Positions 1-8,934 of a DNA stretch of 64,000 nt are shown piece by piece (position 1 is the stretch's first letter; each line of letters begins with the position of its first letter). The translations under genes and the position numbers were made by a program. The notes below the pieces were generated by a model, which was given only the letters and a program-made list of their open reading frames with translations, had not been told where the DNA came from and did no database searches. Source of the stretch: Saccharibacillus nicotianae (lineage in GTDB: Bacteria > Bacillota > Bacilli > Paenibacillales > Paenibacillaceae); NCBI RefSeq assembly GCF_042681745.1, contig NZ_JBHUGF010000010.1:2728001-2792000 (forward strand), in the 5' to 3' direction.

Positions 1-1571
1 ACATGCTGTGCAGATAATGAAGTTAATTCAATATGTTGAACTACTGTCTGTGCTTCAATCTCCTGCAACGCTGTAGCTAACGGATGCCCGGGATTCACTT
101 CATTGGCACGATAGGAACCGATAATGAATAGTTTTTTGAGATTGCTACTTTCCATTAATCGTCCTACTAATTGAATACTGGATACATCTGCCCACTGTAG
201 ATCGTCTAAAAATAATACCAGTGGTCGTTGTCCTACAGTTAATCCTTCAAGGAAACGTATAAATGATAAGAAAAATCGGTTGTTTTCTTCCGTAGGATTA
301 AGTGGTTCTACCATCGGCTGTATACCGAGTATTTGCTCTAATTCAGGTAACCACTTGGTGATCACACCTGCATTATTGCCTAGACAATTACGGAGAGAAA
401 GCTGTAGTTGTTGCTTTTCTTCTGGCAGCCCTTTGAGATACTGTACCAGCAATGTACGAAATGCTTGAATAATAGCACTGTACGGAATATTTTTATTATA
501 TTGCTCGAATTTGCCTTGAATAAAATAACCACGTTCCTGTGAAATAAAGCTGTGTAGCTCATTCACAAAAGAAGTTTTACCGATTCCTGCTTCTCCTGAT
601 ACTAGCGCCAATTGAACTCGCTCTTGAATCCCTTCGGTCAAAATGCGTCTCATCTTCTGTAACTCTTCATCACGTCCATGCAATCGCTGTGGAATATGAA
701 AAAGACTCAAACGATCTTCATGCCCGATCTGAAAATCAGCTTGAGGATCGTAACATTTTCTAAGATCAGCTTTGATCCCGTATGCACTGCGATAACGATC
801 CTCTGGCGATTTTTCTAATAGTTTCATAATAATATTCGATAATGGACGAGCGATTTGACCATTTGAAAGGTCATACGGTGAGATCGGCTTTTTAGCTATA
901 ATTGAATAAATCTGTTCTACAACTGAATTAGCAGGATGTGGCTTTTGCCCGGTAACCATTTCGTACAATACAACACCTAGAGAGTAAAAGTCAGAACGGT
1001 AATCGATATTCCGATTAATCCGTCCTGTTTGTTCAGGTGAAATATAGGATAATGTCCCTTCCATCACGCCTGCATTTTGAAATTCTTGCTTTTCGTTATT
1101 TAATTTGACCGATAAATCAAAATCAATGATTTGAATCTGATCACTGGTACGATTCCAGATTAAATTGGCAGGTTTGAGGTCTTTATGAATAATCTGCTGT
1201 TCATGGATACGTCCAATAATATCAACGATTTTGATCGCCAAACGCAAAATCGTTGATACATCCAATCGTTCATCCCGGATTATATTTCGTAGCGATTGCC
1301 CATTGATATCTTCCAAAGTAAGTACAAAAAAACCACCACGTTCTTCAAGTTGAATAGGTTGAATAACACCGTCCACTACACCTTTAAGTTCGGATAGCAT
1401 TTTGTATTCTTTTTTAATACGCATCACTGCTTCATATGTGGATGCTTTGGCTCCTAGAACCTTGGCAATAACTGTTTGTCCGGAAAGATTATCAATGCAA
1501 CGATAGATCGCCTTACTCCCATGATCGGCGATCTCTTCAATCACTGTATATTTCTGATCTTTCCATATCAT
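1..1571 (-). CDS. Ser/Thr protein kinase with AAA/STAND ATPase domain (partial)
   Basis: This gene runs off the left edge; about 523 residues are visible. Residues 1-265 form a Hanks-type kinase with the catalytic loop HKDLKPAN near residue 127, DFD in place of DFG, and SPEQTGR as the APE-region motif. A P-loop ATPase follows, with Walker A GEAGIGKTS near residue 330 and Walker B LVLFLDDLQWAD near 450. This order is that of the large family Ser/Thr kinase-ATPase-GAF-histidine kinase; the C-terminal sensor part would lie outside the window, so the full architecture is inferred. The ATG overlaps the TAA of the upstream membrane protein gene by one base (TAATG), which suggests translational coupling and a shared signalling role. 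Its substrate is unknown. Confidence 0.88.
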   Translation of the reverse strand, partial: MIWKDQKYTVIEEIADHGSKAIYRCIDNLSGQTVIAKVLGAKASTYEAVMRIKKEYKMLSELKGVVDGVIQPIQLEERGGFFVLTLEDINGQSLRNIIRDERLDVSTILRLAIKIVDIIGRIHEQQIIHKDLKPANLIWNRTSDQIQIIDFDLSVKLNNEKQEFQNAGVMEGTLSYISPEQTGRINRNIDYRSDFYSLGVVLYEMVTGQKPHPANSVVEQIYSIIAKKPISPYDLSNGQIARPLSNIIMKLLEKSPEDRYRSAYGIKADLRKCYDPQADFQIGHEDRLSLFHIPQRLHGRDEELQKMRRILTEGIQERVQLALVSGEAGIGKTSFVNELHSFISQERGYFIQGKFEQYNKNIPYSAIIQAFRTLLVQYLKGLPEEKQQLQLSLRNCLGNNAGVITKWLPELEQILGIQPMVEPLNPTEENNRFFLSFIRFLEGLTVGQRPLVLFLDDLQWADVSSIQLVGRLMESSNLKKLFIIGSYRANEVNPGHPLATALQEIEAQTVVQHIELTSLSAQH

Positions 1572-2740
1572 TAGTGTTCCCTCGCTTTATCCCCTGTTCC
1601 GACAACTTCAAAATTAGGATCAAATTTAAATACATATGCACCTGTTAGCCAAATCACCCAACAATTGACACCAAAGAATAGATAACCGAAATAGCCCAGA
1701 ATCGGCATTTCTGAAAAGATATGAATTTTATCTAAATAAGGTACAGAATATTTCCAATAATTCGGATTGACCGGAATGCCCTCGTTGAACCATTCACTAC
1801 CAAAGTTCCACATTTCCCAGAAGAAACCATTGGCTACTGTAGCAATTGCTATTAACAAGATTGGTGACCAGTTCCCATTCTTAATCGATGTAAACGGTGT
1901 CCAAAAGCCGATCAATCCCATCGCGGCTGACAACATTGGAACCAATGCTACCCATAACACAAAGAACAACTCGAACGGGAAATACCCCATTCCAAACGCA
2001 AGAATCAACCCTACGATATAGAAAGCTATAAGTAATGGTTTGTTCAAATGAATTTTAGGCCCATTGCTGTATCTTTTTTTCAAAGCTGGAAACGTCTGAA
2101 GCAATAAATACCATTCGATAATCGCTGGTAATACAGTGGTATACGATAAAGCAAACCAAAAAATATTACCAAAATTCGAAAATACATCTTTATTAGGATA
2201 ATACCAATTTTCCATTACAAAAAAGTTCAAATATTCAAAAGCAAACCAACTAAAACAAGAAACGATAGCCAGCAACTGCATTATGTATAACTTGCTGGAC
2301 AAAAGAGAGACCCCGTTATTTCTTTTGTATACGATACCATCCAAAATTAAAATAAATGCCCACCATAATGGTACAAATGTATACGGTTCAAGTAAACTTA
2401 CAAATCCTGCACGTGACCATATAATAAACCAACAGATCAGCAATATTGGAAAAGCAGCCCAGAACCAGATTGGAAAAGACACTTTGGATTTGGCAACACG
2501 CACAATCTTCTCTTTTTTAAATCCAAACAAACGTGGAAATAACAAAAAGGCAAGTATAAAAGCAGCTATAACACATGCTCCTATAAAATAGATTAAATTA
2601 AATCCAGGATCTTGTACATCGTTCTGTACAGGAAATATTCCGTATCCTGGAGGTAAACCGCCCCATTTTGCCAAACTCCCCAGTAATGGCAAAATAAAAA
2701 TCAAAGCAAATGTGGTTAATAAAAACGATATTTTTTTCAT
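1571..2740 (-). CDS. Polytopic membrane protein of unknown function
   Basis: A 389-residue protein with about ten hydrophobic segments rich in Trp, Phe and Tyr, beginning with a signal-like or first membrane helix (residues 4-24). I see no motif that allows a function to be named. AAGGGGAT lies a few bases before the ATG. The stop codon overlaps the start of the kinase-ATPase gene by one base, so the two are almost certainly co-transcribed and possibly translated together; the membrane protein could provide an input or anchor for the kinase, but that is inference. Confidence 0.8.
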   Translation of the reverse strand: MKKISFLLTTFALIFILPLLGSLAKWGGLPPGYGIFPVQNDVQDPGFNLIYFIGACVIAAFILAFLLFPRLFGFKKEKIVRVAKSKVSFPIWFWAAFPILLICWFIIWSRAGFVSLLEPYTFVPLWWAFILILDGIVYKRNNGVSLLSSKLYIMQLLAIVSCFSWFAFEYLNFFVMENWYYPNKDVFSNFGNIFWFALSYTTVLPAIIEWYLLLQTFPALKKRYSNGPKIHLNKPLLIAFYIVGLILAFGMGYFPFELFFVLWVALVPMLSAAMGLIGFWTPFTSIKNGNWSPILLIAIATVANGFFWEMWNFGSEWFNEGIPVNPNYWKYSVPYLDKIHIFSEMPILGYFGYLFFGVNCWVIWLTGAYVFKFDPNFEVVGTGDKAREH

Positions 2741-3094
2741 GATATTTATCCCCTTTTTCGTTCCTTACCTGATCATTTTAGTACAATTACTCTGTACAAA
2801 TACTGAACAAAAGAGGCTGTTTTTTGCTTTATCTATGCTTTTTTGCAGTATTTGTCATATTTTGACGATTTTTTTGTTTTCATTTCTATATGCAAGTACC
2901 ATTTCTATTTTTTCTCTCTCCTATTTATAATAGTTGCTCTCCAAAAAAGATAGTGATTTTTTACAAAAATACATATAAAAAAAAAGCATTTTTGTTAGCT
3001 CTCTCTGAATCATCAGATGATCGCTTTGGCAAAAATGCTTTTTTCTTTGATTGTTATCTTGTGTAATTTGTTTCGTCGGAGATTAGTCACATAT
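2741..3094. other. Intergenic region with bidirectional terminator
   Basis: This 354-base stretch holds the 5' region of the membrane protein gene on its left and a terminator-like hairpin on its right (entered separately). It is strongly AT-rich. I see no convincing coding sequence in it. Confidence 0.6.
2981..3044 (-). terminator. Terminator-like inverted repeat downstream of tatC
   Basis: Arms aaaaagcatttttg (2981-2994) and caaaaatgctttttt (3030-3044) pair almost perfectly around a 35-base loop. Runs of T follow on both strands. It sits 50 bases after the tatC stop, so it most likely ends the tatAC transcript. Confidence 0.65.
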
Positions 3095-3850
3095 TTACAA
3101 TTCTTCATGCAATCTCATAGCATCTAATCGTTGTTGCTTACGATACACAATTCCTGACAAAATAACACTTAACTCATATAAAAATAACAACGGAATAGCT
3201 ACTAAAATATCCGATACAAAATCCGGTGGTGTTATCACAATAGCGATGAATACGAGTACTAGATAAGCTATTTTGCGTAATTTGCGTAAAAGTGCTGGAT
3301 TCAAAATACGTAAAGTTGTCAAAAACATAATCAAGATAGGTAATTCAAAAAGAGCTGCTACTGGAAAAACGATATTCGACATAAACGTAAAATATTGCAC
3401 TACTCCATACGTTTCAGCGAGTCCCATATTTCGAGTAACATTAGATGTGAACGTAAGCGCCATCGGAAATACTACATAATATGCAAATAAAACACCTAAC
3501 AAAAACATCATAAATACAAAAGGAACATAACGTAAAGCGGCTCGACGTTCTTTGTCTGACAGCCCCGGACTCACAAATGCCCATATCTGGTATACCGTTA
3601 CTGGTAAAGTCAGCAACAAAGCAACCACCATCGCAATTTTCATATACAATCCGATACCGTCCCAAAATGAGAATACATGAAATACAAGATTTCGCGCTGT
3701 CTCTGCGGCTACTAAATACTGATAAATCGGTTGAGCTACAAATAGTCCCAAAATCATGCCCAGAAATAATACAGCAATAATAACAATCAATCTACGCCTT
3801 AATTCTCCTATATGTTCGATCAAAGACATCTGCTTTTCCGGGTTATCCAT
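3095..3850 (-). CDS. tatC: Sec-independent protein translocase TatC
   Basis: TatC is the multi-spanning receptor of the twin-arginine translocase; it binds RR signal peptides and recruits TatA. The 251-residue protein has the family start (SLIEHIGELRRRL, residues 9-21), six hydrophobic helices, and the conserved FxxELP-type stretch (FELPILIMFL) near residue 165. Its length is usual for Bacillus-type TatC. It follows tatA after a 65-base gap that contains a terminator-like hairpin, so its expression is probably lower than that of tatA. In Bacillus subtilis the tatAy-tatCy pair lies in the same neighbourhood as moaC and ydiF. Confidence 0.96.
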   Translation of the reverse strand: MDNPEKQMSLIEHIGELRRRLIVIIAVLFLGMILGLFVAQPIYQYLVAAETARNLVFHVFSFWDGIGLYMKIAMVVALLLTLPVTVYQIWAFVSPGLSDKERRAALRYVPFVFMMFLLGVLFAYYVVFPMALTFTSNVTRNMGLAETYGVVQYFTFMSNIVFPVAALFELPILIMFLTTLRILNPALLRKLRKIAYLVLVFIAIVITPPDFVSDILVAIPLLFLYELSVILSGIVYRKQQRLDAMRLHEEL

Positions 3851-3873
3851 AAGTTCCTCCTATCTCAAAAGAA

Positions 3874-3897
3874 AATCCCTTCCGTAGGGAAGGGATT
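3874..3897 (-). terminator. Hairpin between tatA and tatC, likely partial terminator
   Basis: Perfect 10-bp stem aatcccttcc (3874-3883) / ggaagggatt (3888-3897) with a 4-base loop. On the transcribed strand it is followed by TTTTCTTTT and then by the tatC ribosome binding site. It looks like an intrinsic terminator or stabilising stem inside the operon and could set the high TatA to TatC ratio. Confidence 0.65.
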
Positions 3898-3915
3898 CGG
3901 AATCGTCTACACTCT

Positions 3916-4149
3916 TTAACGTTTATCTTCTGGTTGAGCAGGTGGAATCACTTCTGCGGACTGAATCGAATCGGTACTAGTCTTAGATGTTGTATCTTCA
4001 TCTTTCATCATATCGCGCGTGCCTTCTTTGAACTCACGAAACGTCCGTCCTACAGCACGTCCTAATTCAGGTAATTTATTCGGACCAAATAAAATAAGAG
4101 CCAACACAATCAACAATATAAATCCAGTAGGTCCTATACCATTTAGCAT
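3916..4149 (-). CDS. tatA: Twin-arginine translocase subunit TatA
   Basis: TatA forms the protein-conducting part of the Tat translocase. The chosen start gives 77 residues: a short N-terminal membrane helix, the FGPNKLPELGRAVG hinge and amphipathic helix, then an acidic, Ser/Thr-rich tail. An in-frame ATG seven codons upstream is unlikely to be used, because the ribosome binding site AAGGAGG lies inside that extension and is correctly spaced for the ATG at 4149. It precedes tatC in the same direction. Confidence 0.93.
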   Translation of the reverse strand: MLNGIGPTGFILLIVLALILFGPNKLPELGRAVGRTFREFKEGTRDMMKDEDTTSKTSTDSIQSAEVIPPAQPEDKR

Positions 4150-4171
4150 TCGGTATTCCTCCTTATTCATG

Positions 4172-4190
4172 AGACAAAGCTAGCTTTGTC
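4172..4190. repeat. 18-bp palindrome upstream of tatA
   Basis: gacaaagctagctttgtc is a perfect palindrome just upstream of the tatA ribosome binding site. On the plus strand it is followed by TTTTTT, but no gene reads into it from that side. On the tatA transcript it would form a stem in the 5' leader or act as a DNA operator. Confidence 0.45.
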
Positions 4191-4320
4191 TTTTTTATCA
4201 TAGCATATTGAAATGTACACTTCATCTTTAGCCCTATTGTAAGTTAACGACAAAAAAGCACAATTCTTTAACTCAAAAAATTGTGGAACAGTAACAACTC
4301 TACTCTATACTTTATCGGTC

Positions 4321-4818
4321 TTAACGCTCATCGGTATTACTGTACTGTCCGGTAATCATCAACAACGCTTCAGGCAATTGATCCATAATCGCTGCTAGAT
4401 GCTCATGTACACCTTTGGGAGTGCCGGGCAAATTCACAATCAGGCTCCGTTCACGAATACCACAGATCCCGCGAAATAACATTGCCGAACGATTTTTTTT
4501 CATGACTGTAGCTCGCATCGCTTCTGCCATACCGGGTACTTCGCGTTGAATGACACGACGTGTTGCTTCAGGGGTCACATCACGCTGAGCCAGTTCTGTT
4601 CCTCCTGTGGTTAACACCAAATCAGCATTAAAATATTCTGTCATTTCAATCAACGCTGCAATAATCTCATCAGGCTCATCAGGCACGACCCGGTATTCAA
4701 CAATTTCTCCACCTAACTCTTCTTCAATTAATTCGCGAATGACTTGTGCACTGGTGTCTTCTCTTTCTCCTCGTGCACCTTTGTCACTGGCTGTAAGAAT
4801 AGCTGTTCTCCAAACCAT
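4321..4818 (-). CDS. MogA/MoaB-type molybdopterin adenylyltransferase
   Basis: Proteins of this family activate molybdopterin by adenylylation before molybdenum insertion. The 165-residue protein has the MPT-binding TTGGTELAQRDVTPEAT segment (about residues 70-86) and NLPGTPKG (about 129-136), both typical of MogA and MoaB. GGAGGGTG precedes the ATG. It lies directly downstream of moaC, fitting a molybdenum cofactor role. Whether it is MogA proper or a MoaB paralogue cannot be decided from the sequence alone. Confidence 0.92.
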   Translation of the reverse strand: MVWRTAILTASDKGARGEREDTSAQVIRELIEEELGGEIVEYRVVPDEPDEIIAALIEMTEYFNADLVLTTGGTELAQRDVTPEATRRVIQREVPGMAEAMRATVMKKNRSAMLFRGICGIRERSLIVNLPGTPKGVHEHLAAIMDQLPEALLMITGQYSNTDER

Positions 4819-4939
4819 GCTCTCACCCTCCCCGTCTATCTGGCATATTCATCTATTGATTACAACTGTTTTCATATATTGAGGTGGATCACTATTCTTA
4901 CTTTATAGGATTCGGCTAAATTGTACATATGGATGACTT

Positions 4940-5461
4940 CTATTCTTCTCTTTTAAAATCTCCACTTTTGCCGCCGCTTTTTGACCACAACATCGTTGGC
5001 CCAATCACCATATCTTTTTGTAATGCTTTACACATATCATATACGGTTAAAGCAACCGCTGAAGCTGCTGTCAAAGCTTCCATTTCTACGCCGGTTTTGC
5101 CTTCTGTTTTGACTTGCACTTTGATCTGAAGTTCATCATGATCGTTATCTTCAAACATAATATTTACACCGGTCAATGGCAAAGGATGACACATCGGAAT
5201 CCAATCAGATGTACGTTTAGCTGCTTGAATACCAGCCACCTGCGCTACAGCAAGTACATCTCCTTTACCAATTTGCCCTGCTTTGATCGCAGACAATGTA
5301 GTAGGAAGCATCTTCACTGTCGTAACAGCTATCGCTGTGCGTGATGTACTTTCTTTATCTGAAATATCAACCATTCGGGCACGACCTTGCTCATTAAAAT
5401 GAGTCAATTTCCCTGTCGGTGTTGGTAATCCTTCATACTCTTGATTTGGTTTGTCTGTCAT
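4940..5461 (-). CDS. moaC: Cyclic pyranopterin monophosphate synthase MoaC
   Basis: MoaC converts the MoaA product 3',8-cH2GTP to cyclic pyranopterin monophosphate in molybdenum cofactor synthesis. The 173-residue protein carries the signature MCHPLPLTG (about residues 88-96) and GVEMEALTAASAVALTVYD, which hold active-site and substrate-binding residues. It is somewhat longer at the N-terminus than the usual 160 or so residues. It lies 44 bases after the 5-formyl-THF cyclo-ligase gene and ahead of the MogA/MoaB gene, so the three are probably one operon. Confidence 0.96.
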   Translation of the reverse strand: MTDKPNQEYEGLPTPTGKLTHFNEQGRARMVDISDKESTSRTAIAVTTVKMLPTTLSAIKAGQIGKGDVLAVAQVAGIQAAKRTSDWIPMCHPLPLTGVNIMFEDNDHDELQIKVQVKTEGKTGVEMEALTAASAVALTVYDMCKALQKDMVIGPTMLWSKSGGKSGDFKREE

Positions 5462-5505
5462 TGATTCATCCCGCCTACGATCTGTACTGGTATTAATACT
5501 ATCTT

Positions 5506-6135
5506 TTACTGTTGTTGACTGATTAGCACATATTCAGACGCCATAAACAGCACGTCGATACGGAAATCATGCGATTCCATCGGAATCTTTTCCGTCATTT
5601 GCGTGCCAAAAACAAATGCTCCGCATACAGGCAAATCAGAGGAATGTTGTTGTAATCTGGATATAAAGCGATCATAGTATCCGCCACCGTAACCGATTCG
5701 TCCACCTTGTCTATCATAACCAAGTCCCGGTACCAGTATAATATCAATCTGATTCCACTTCGATTCAGGTAGTACAGGCAAATGATGTCTTGGTTCAGGA
5801 ATACCATAAGCACCAGGTTCGATATCATGAACACCTGTAATCGGGTATACATGAAATAATGCATCTTGCTCACCATCAATTCGTGGCGCAAGTACAGTAT
5901 CCCCTGCTTGCCAGCATTGATGTAATAATGGCATTGTATCTGGTTCATCTCGATACGCTAGATAAGTACATATAGTTAATGCAGATTTCTTTTTCTGTTG
6001 ACGCAATTGATTCATATATAATGCAGCAGCAGCACAAATGTCTGCTGATTCTTGTAATCGTTGTTCAGGAGTTAATGCCATACGCTTACGCTTTAATTCT
6101 TGTCGTAAACGTTGTTTAGTAGAGATCATTTCCAT
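5506..6135 (-). CDS. 5-formyltetrahydrofolate cyclo-ligase
   Basis: The enzyme (MTHFS, YqgN type) converts 5-formyl-THF to 5,10-methenyl-THF with ATP. The 209-residue protein shows an N-terminal basic helix (KQRLRQELKRKR) and the ATP-binding C-terminal motif LVPGLGYD followed by GRIGYGGGYYDRF (about residues 135-158). AGGAGGTAAAGT precedes the ATG at 6135. It is the first gene of the minus-strand run that leads into moaC and faces the divergent ABC-F gene across about 240 bases. Confidence 0.94.
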   Translation of the reverse strand: MEMISTKQRLRQELKRKRMALTPEQRLQESADICAAAALYMNQLRQQKKKSALTICTYLAYRDEPDTMPLLHQCWQAGDTVLAPRIDGEQDALFHVYPITGVHDIEPGAYGIPEPRHHLPVLPESKWNQIDIILVPGLGYDRQGGRIGYGGGYYDRFISRLQQHSSDLPVCGAFVFGTQMTEKIPMESHDFRIDVLFMASEYVLISQQQ

Positions 6136-6379
6136 ACTTTACCTCCTGATACAGACCATGCTGTGATAGGGATAATAAGCCTGAATGACCATTGCAAATT
6201 TCGCAAAAATCCCGATAGTGACAGTGTATCATTCTTCTTTCCAAAAACCAACTTCACCTTCTATTAAAAATGATCATACGGTGCAAATTAACATCCTTTC
6301 ATGTAAACTAAATACAATAACTTGTTAAACAAATATATGATTGTCCATTATATAGATGATGTGGAGGCTCGATAAGTCA

Positions 6380-8323
6380 ATGTTACTGCAAGCAAATGGA
6401 ATTACAAAACGATATGGAATCACCCCTATTTTAGAAGGCTTAAATCTACAAGTCGAAGAAAGAGAACGGATCGGTCTTGTCGGAGTCAATGGCGCAGGCA
6501 AATCCACGTTGCTCAAAATTATTGCTGGTGAAATGTCTTACGATAGTGGACAGATTTTCCGCAACAAAGAGATGACACTTGGTTATCTAGCGCAAAATAG
6601 CGGATTGCATCATGGAAGTACAATCGGCGAAGAAATGCGCTCTGTCTATGCGAACTTGATTGATACCGAGCAAGAATTACGTACAATGGAACAGCAAATT
6701 GCTGATCCTGCTATGATGGAAGATGATAAAGGATATGCTGATTTACTTGCCCGGTATGCAGAACGTTCGGAATGGTTCCGCGAACAAGGCGGATATGAAA
6801 TGGATACTCGTATTCGGAGTATTCTTCATGGTATGGGTTTTGGCGACTTCTCGCAAGATACCACAATCGATACATTAAGTGGCGGTCAGAAAACAAGACT
6901 CGCTTTAGCACGTATTCTGTTACAAGCCCCTGATCTATTAATGTTGGATGAACCTACCAACCATTTGGATATCGATACATTAACATGGTTAGAAGATTAT
7001 TTGCGTGGTTATTCTGGATCGTTACTGGTTGTATCTCATGACCGTTACTTTCTAGATCGCTTAGTCACGACTATTGTTGAGATCGAGCGTCATCGTTCTA
7101 AACGTTATACCGGTAACTATAGTCGCTATATCGATATCAAAGCTGCTGAATACGAAACGGCTATGAAGCAATTTGATAAGCAACAAGGCGAGATCGCTCG
7201 TATGGAAGCCTTTGTCCAGAAAAATATTGTAAGAGCTTCTACAACCAAACGTGCTCAAAGTCGCCGCAAAGCACTGGATAAAATGGATCGCTTGGATCGT
7301 CCTGCTGGTGATCTCAAAAAAGCGAATTTTTCATTTGGTGTCTCCGTCGTATCAGGTAAAGAGGTATTGCGTGTACATCAGCTTACTTTGTCCTATGAAG
7401 ATAAGCAGAAGTTATTTGAGCCGATTTCATTTGAATTACGACGTGGCGATATGGTTGCACTGATTGGCCCTAACGGAACAGGCAAAACAACTATGCTCAA
7501 AGCACTGATCGATGAACATGAACCCGATATAGGCAAGATTGAATGGGGAGCCAAAGTAAAAATTGGCTATTATGATCAAGAACAAGGTCATTTGAATCCA
7601 AATAATACAGTACTTGAAGAAGTATGGAGTAGCTTCTCCCATCTAGAAGAAGTGCGTATCCGTACAGTGTTAGGTAACTTCTTATTTAGCGGTGAAGATG
7701 TACTCAAAAAAATATCTGCGCTTAGTGGTGGCGAAAAAGCGAGAGTATCTTTAACTAAATTGATGTTGCTTGATGCGAATATGTTGATTCTGGATGAGCC
7801 TACCAACCATCTTGATTTGATGAGCAAAGAAGTACTCGAATCCGCATTGATGGATTATGAAGGCACATTGCTATTTATTTCGCATGATCGGTACTTTTTA
7901 AACAAAATGGCGGAACGAATCTTAGAATTGCGACCAGAAGGATTAACTTCTTATCTGGGTAATTTCGATGATTATTTAATCAAAAAGCAAGAATTACTTG
8001 AAATAGCTACAGAAAATGCATCGCAACAATCAAAAAATAATTCAACTTCAGCAACTACCACTGAAGAATCTTTTGCTAACTCTTATGAAGAAAGCAAACA
8101 AGCCAAACGAGACGAACGTAACCGTCAACGTCGCACAGAACAATTGGAAAAAGAAATCGCTGATTGGGAAGAACGGATCGGTGAATTAGAGCAACAGTTG
8201 ACGCTACCTGAAGTCTACCAAGACTATGAACAAGTACAAAAACATCAAGCAGAAATTGCTGATTTGCAACAGTCTTTGGAACAAGCTTATGAAGAATGGG
8301 AAACACTAGCTGTAGAATCATAA
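6380..8323 (+). CDS. ABC-F family ATPase, YdiF-like
   Basis: ABC-F proteins are soluble twin ATPases that bind the ribosomal E site. The chosen start gives 647 residues; an in-frame ATG eight codons earlier is rejected because GTGGAGG lies inside the extension and serves the ATG at 6380. Domain 1 has Walker A GVNGAGKST (about 35), LSGGQ (166) and LDEPTNHLD (188). Domain 2 has GPNGTGKTT (363), LSGGE (447) and LDEPTNHLD (470). Between them lies the charged P-site-tip linker, and residues 555-647 are a C-terminal coiled coil as in YdiF and Uup. In Bacillus subtilis ydiF sits between tsaD and moaC, as it does here. Whether it confers antibiotic protection cannot be told. Confidence 0.93.
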   Translation: MLLQANGITKRYGITPILEGLNLQVEERERIGLVGVNGAGKSTLLKIIAGEMSYDSGQIFRNKEMTLGYLAQNSGLHHGSTIGEEMRSVYANLIDTEQELRTMEQQIADPAMMEDDKGYADLLARYAERSEWFREQGGYEMDTRIRSILHGMGFGDFSQDTTIDTLSGGQKTRLALARILLQAPDLLMLDEPTNHLDIDTLTWLEDYLRGYSGSLLVVSHDRYFLDRLVTTIVEIERHRSKRYTGNYSRYIDIKAAEYETAMKQFDKQQGEIARMEAFVQKNIVRASTTKRAQSRRKALDKMDRLDRPAGDLKKANFSFGVSVVSGKEVLRVHQLTLSYEDKQKLFEPISFELRRGDMVALIGPNGTGKTTMLKALIDEHEPDIGKIEWGAKVKIGYYDQEQGHLNPNNTVLEEVWSSFSHLEEVRIRTVLGNFLFSGEDVLKKISALSGGEKARVSLTKLMLLDANMLILDEPTNHLDLMSKEVLESALMDYEGTLLFISHDRYFLNKMAERILELRPEGLTSYLGNFDDYLIKKQELLEIATENASQQSKNNSTSATTTEESFANSYEESKQAKRDERNRQRRTEQLEKEIADWEERIGELEQQLTLPEVYQDYEQVQKHQAEIADLQQSLEQAYEEWETLAVES

Positions 8324-8405
8324 GCTATTTTGTCAATACTTGTACACTGAATTGTAAAAGATCAAAACATTTATTAAAATCAAGTAAAAAAGTTTACGAA
8401 CAAAC

Positions 8406-8641
8406 TTATCCACAAAAATAGCGATTTATTGACTATAAAAAATGACCCATTAGGGTCATTTTTCACTGTTATAATACTATTTTCTATCCATATCCATATT
8501 TATCCACCGAGTTATACACATTATCCACAGATTTTGAGTGAATAATGTGGTAAACATATCCCCTACTTCATCATTTTGAAAAAGCTTCGTATAATCACTT
8601 ATTTTATACTTATGCACATTTTATAGGGGATATGTGGATAA
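8406..8641. promoter_or_regulatory. DnaA-box cluster
   Basis: Three exact matches to the DnaA box TTATCCACA lie at 8406-8414, 8521-8529 and, in reverse orientation, 8633-8641. Three further sites differ by one base: 8500-8508 (TTATCCACC), 8512-8520 (TTATACACA) and 8610-8618 (TTATGCACA). The sites at 8512 and 8521 abut in tandem. No dnaA, dnaN or other origin gene is next to it, so it is unlikely to be oriC. Clusters of this kind act in Bacillus subtilis as DnaA-titrating or DnaA-regulated sites; from memory one of them lies beside gcp (tsaD), the same neighbour as here. Confidence 0.8.
8438..8463 (+). terminator. Terminator of the ABC-F gene
   Basis: The stem aaaaatgaccc / gggtcattttt with a 4-base loop is followed by T residues on the plus strand. 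It lies about 115 bases beyond the ABC-F stop codon, between the first and second DnaA boxes. Confidence 0.75.
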
Positions 8642-8724
8642 CTTTGTTAACATCTTGACAAATACAATCTTTATTCTAATGGTTTTTGTAAACGGCTAAT
8701 TATATAAACGTGCTTTTATAAGGA

Positions 8725-8764
8725 CTATCGTATATTGTCTATTTGGTAGAACGATATACGATAT
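8725..8764. repeat. AT-rich inverted repeat
   Basis: ctatcgtatattgt (8725-8738) and acgatatacgatat (8751-8764) are near-complementary with a 12-base spacer. The second arm also contains a tandem cgatata repeat. Its role is unknown; it lies beside the DnaA-box cluster. Confidence 0.45.
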
Positions 8765-8894
8765 ACTTGACTTCTGCTAACAGAATATTTTCACAATCTT
8801 CCTATCATCTACCTTTATTATATCGGAAATTGATGTTTCCATATTTTCCAATTACGCATTTCTTTTTGCATCTATAATCATTACTTTAACAGCA

Positions 8895-8934
8895 TATACA
8901 AAAAACCGTTATCTCTTTAAAAGAGACAACGGTT
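8895..8934 (-). terminator. Terminator of the tsaE-tsaB-rimI-tsaD operon
   Basis: Arms aaccgttatctctt (8904-8917) and aagagacaacggtt (8921-8934) pair with a single mismatch. On the minus strand the stem is followed by TTTTTTG. It lies about 50 bases beyond the tsaD stop. Confidence 0.85.

Noticed and set aside
4172..4190. A terminator for the molybdenum cofactor genes
   Set aside because: The T-run follows only on the plus strand, where no gene reads into it; it lies in the tatA leader instead.
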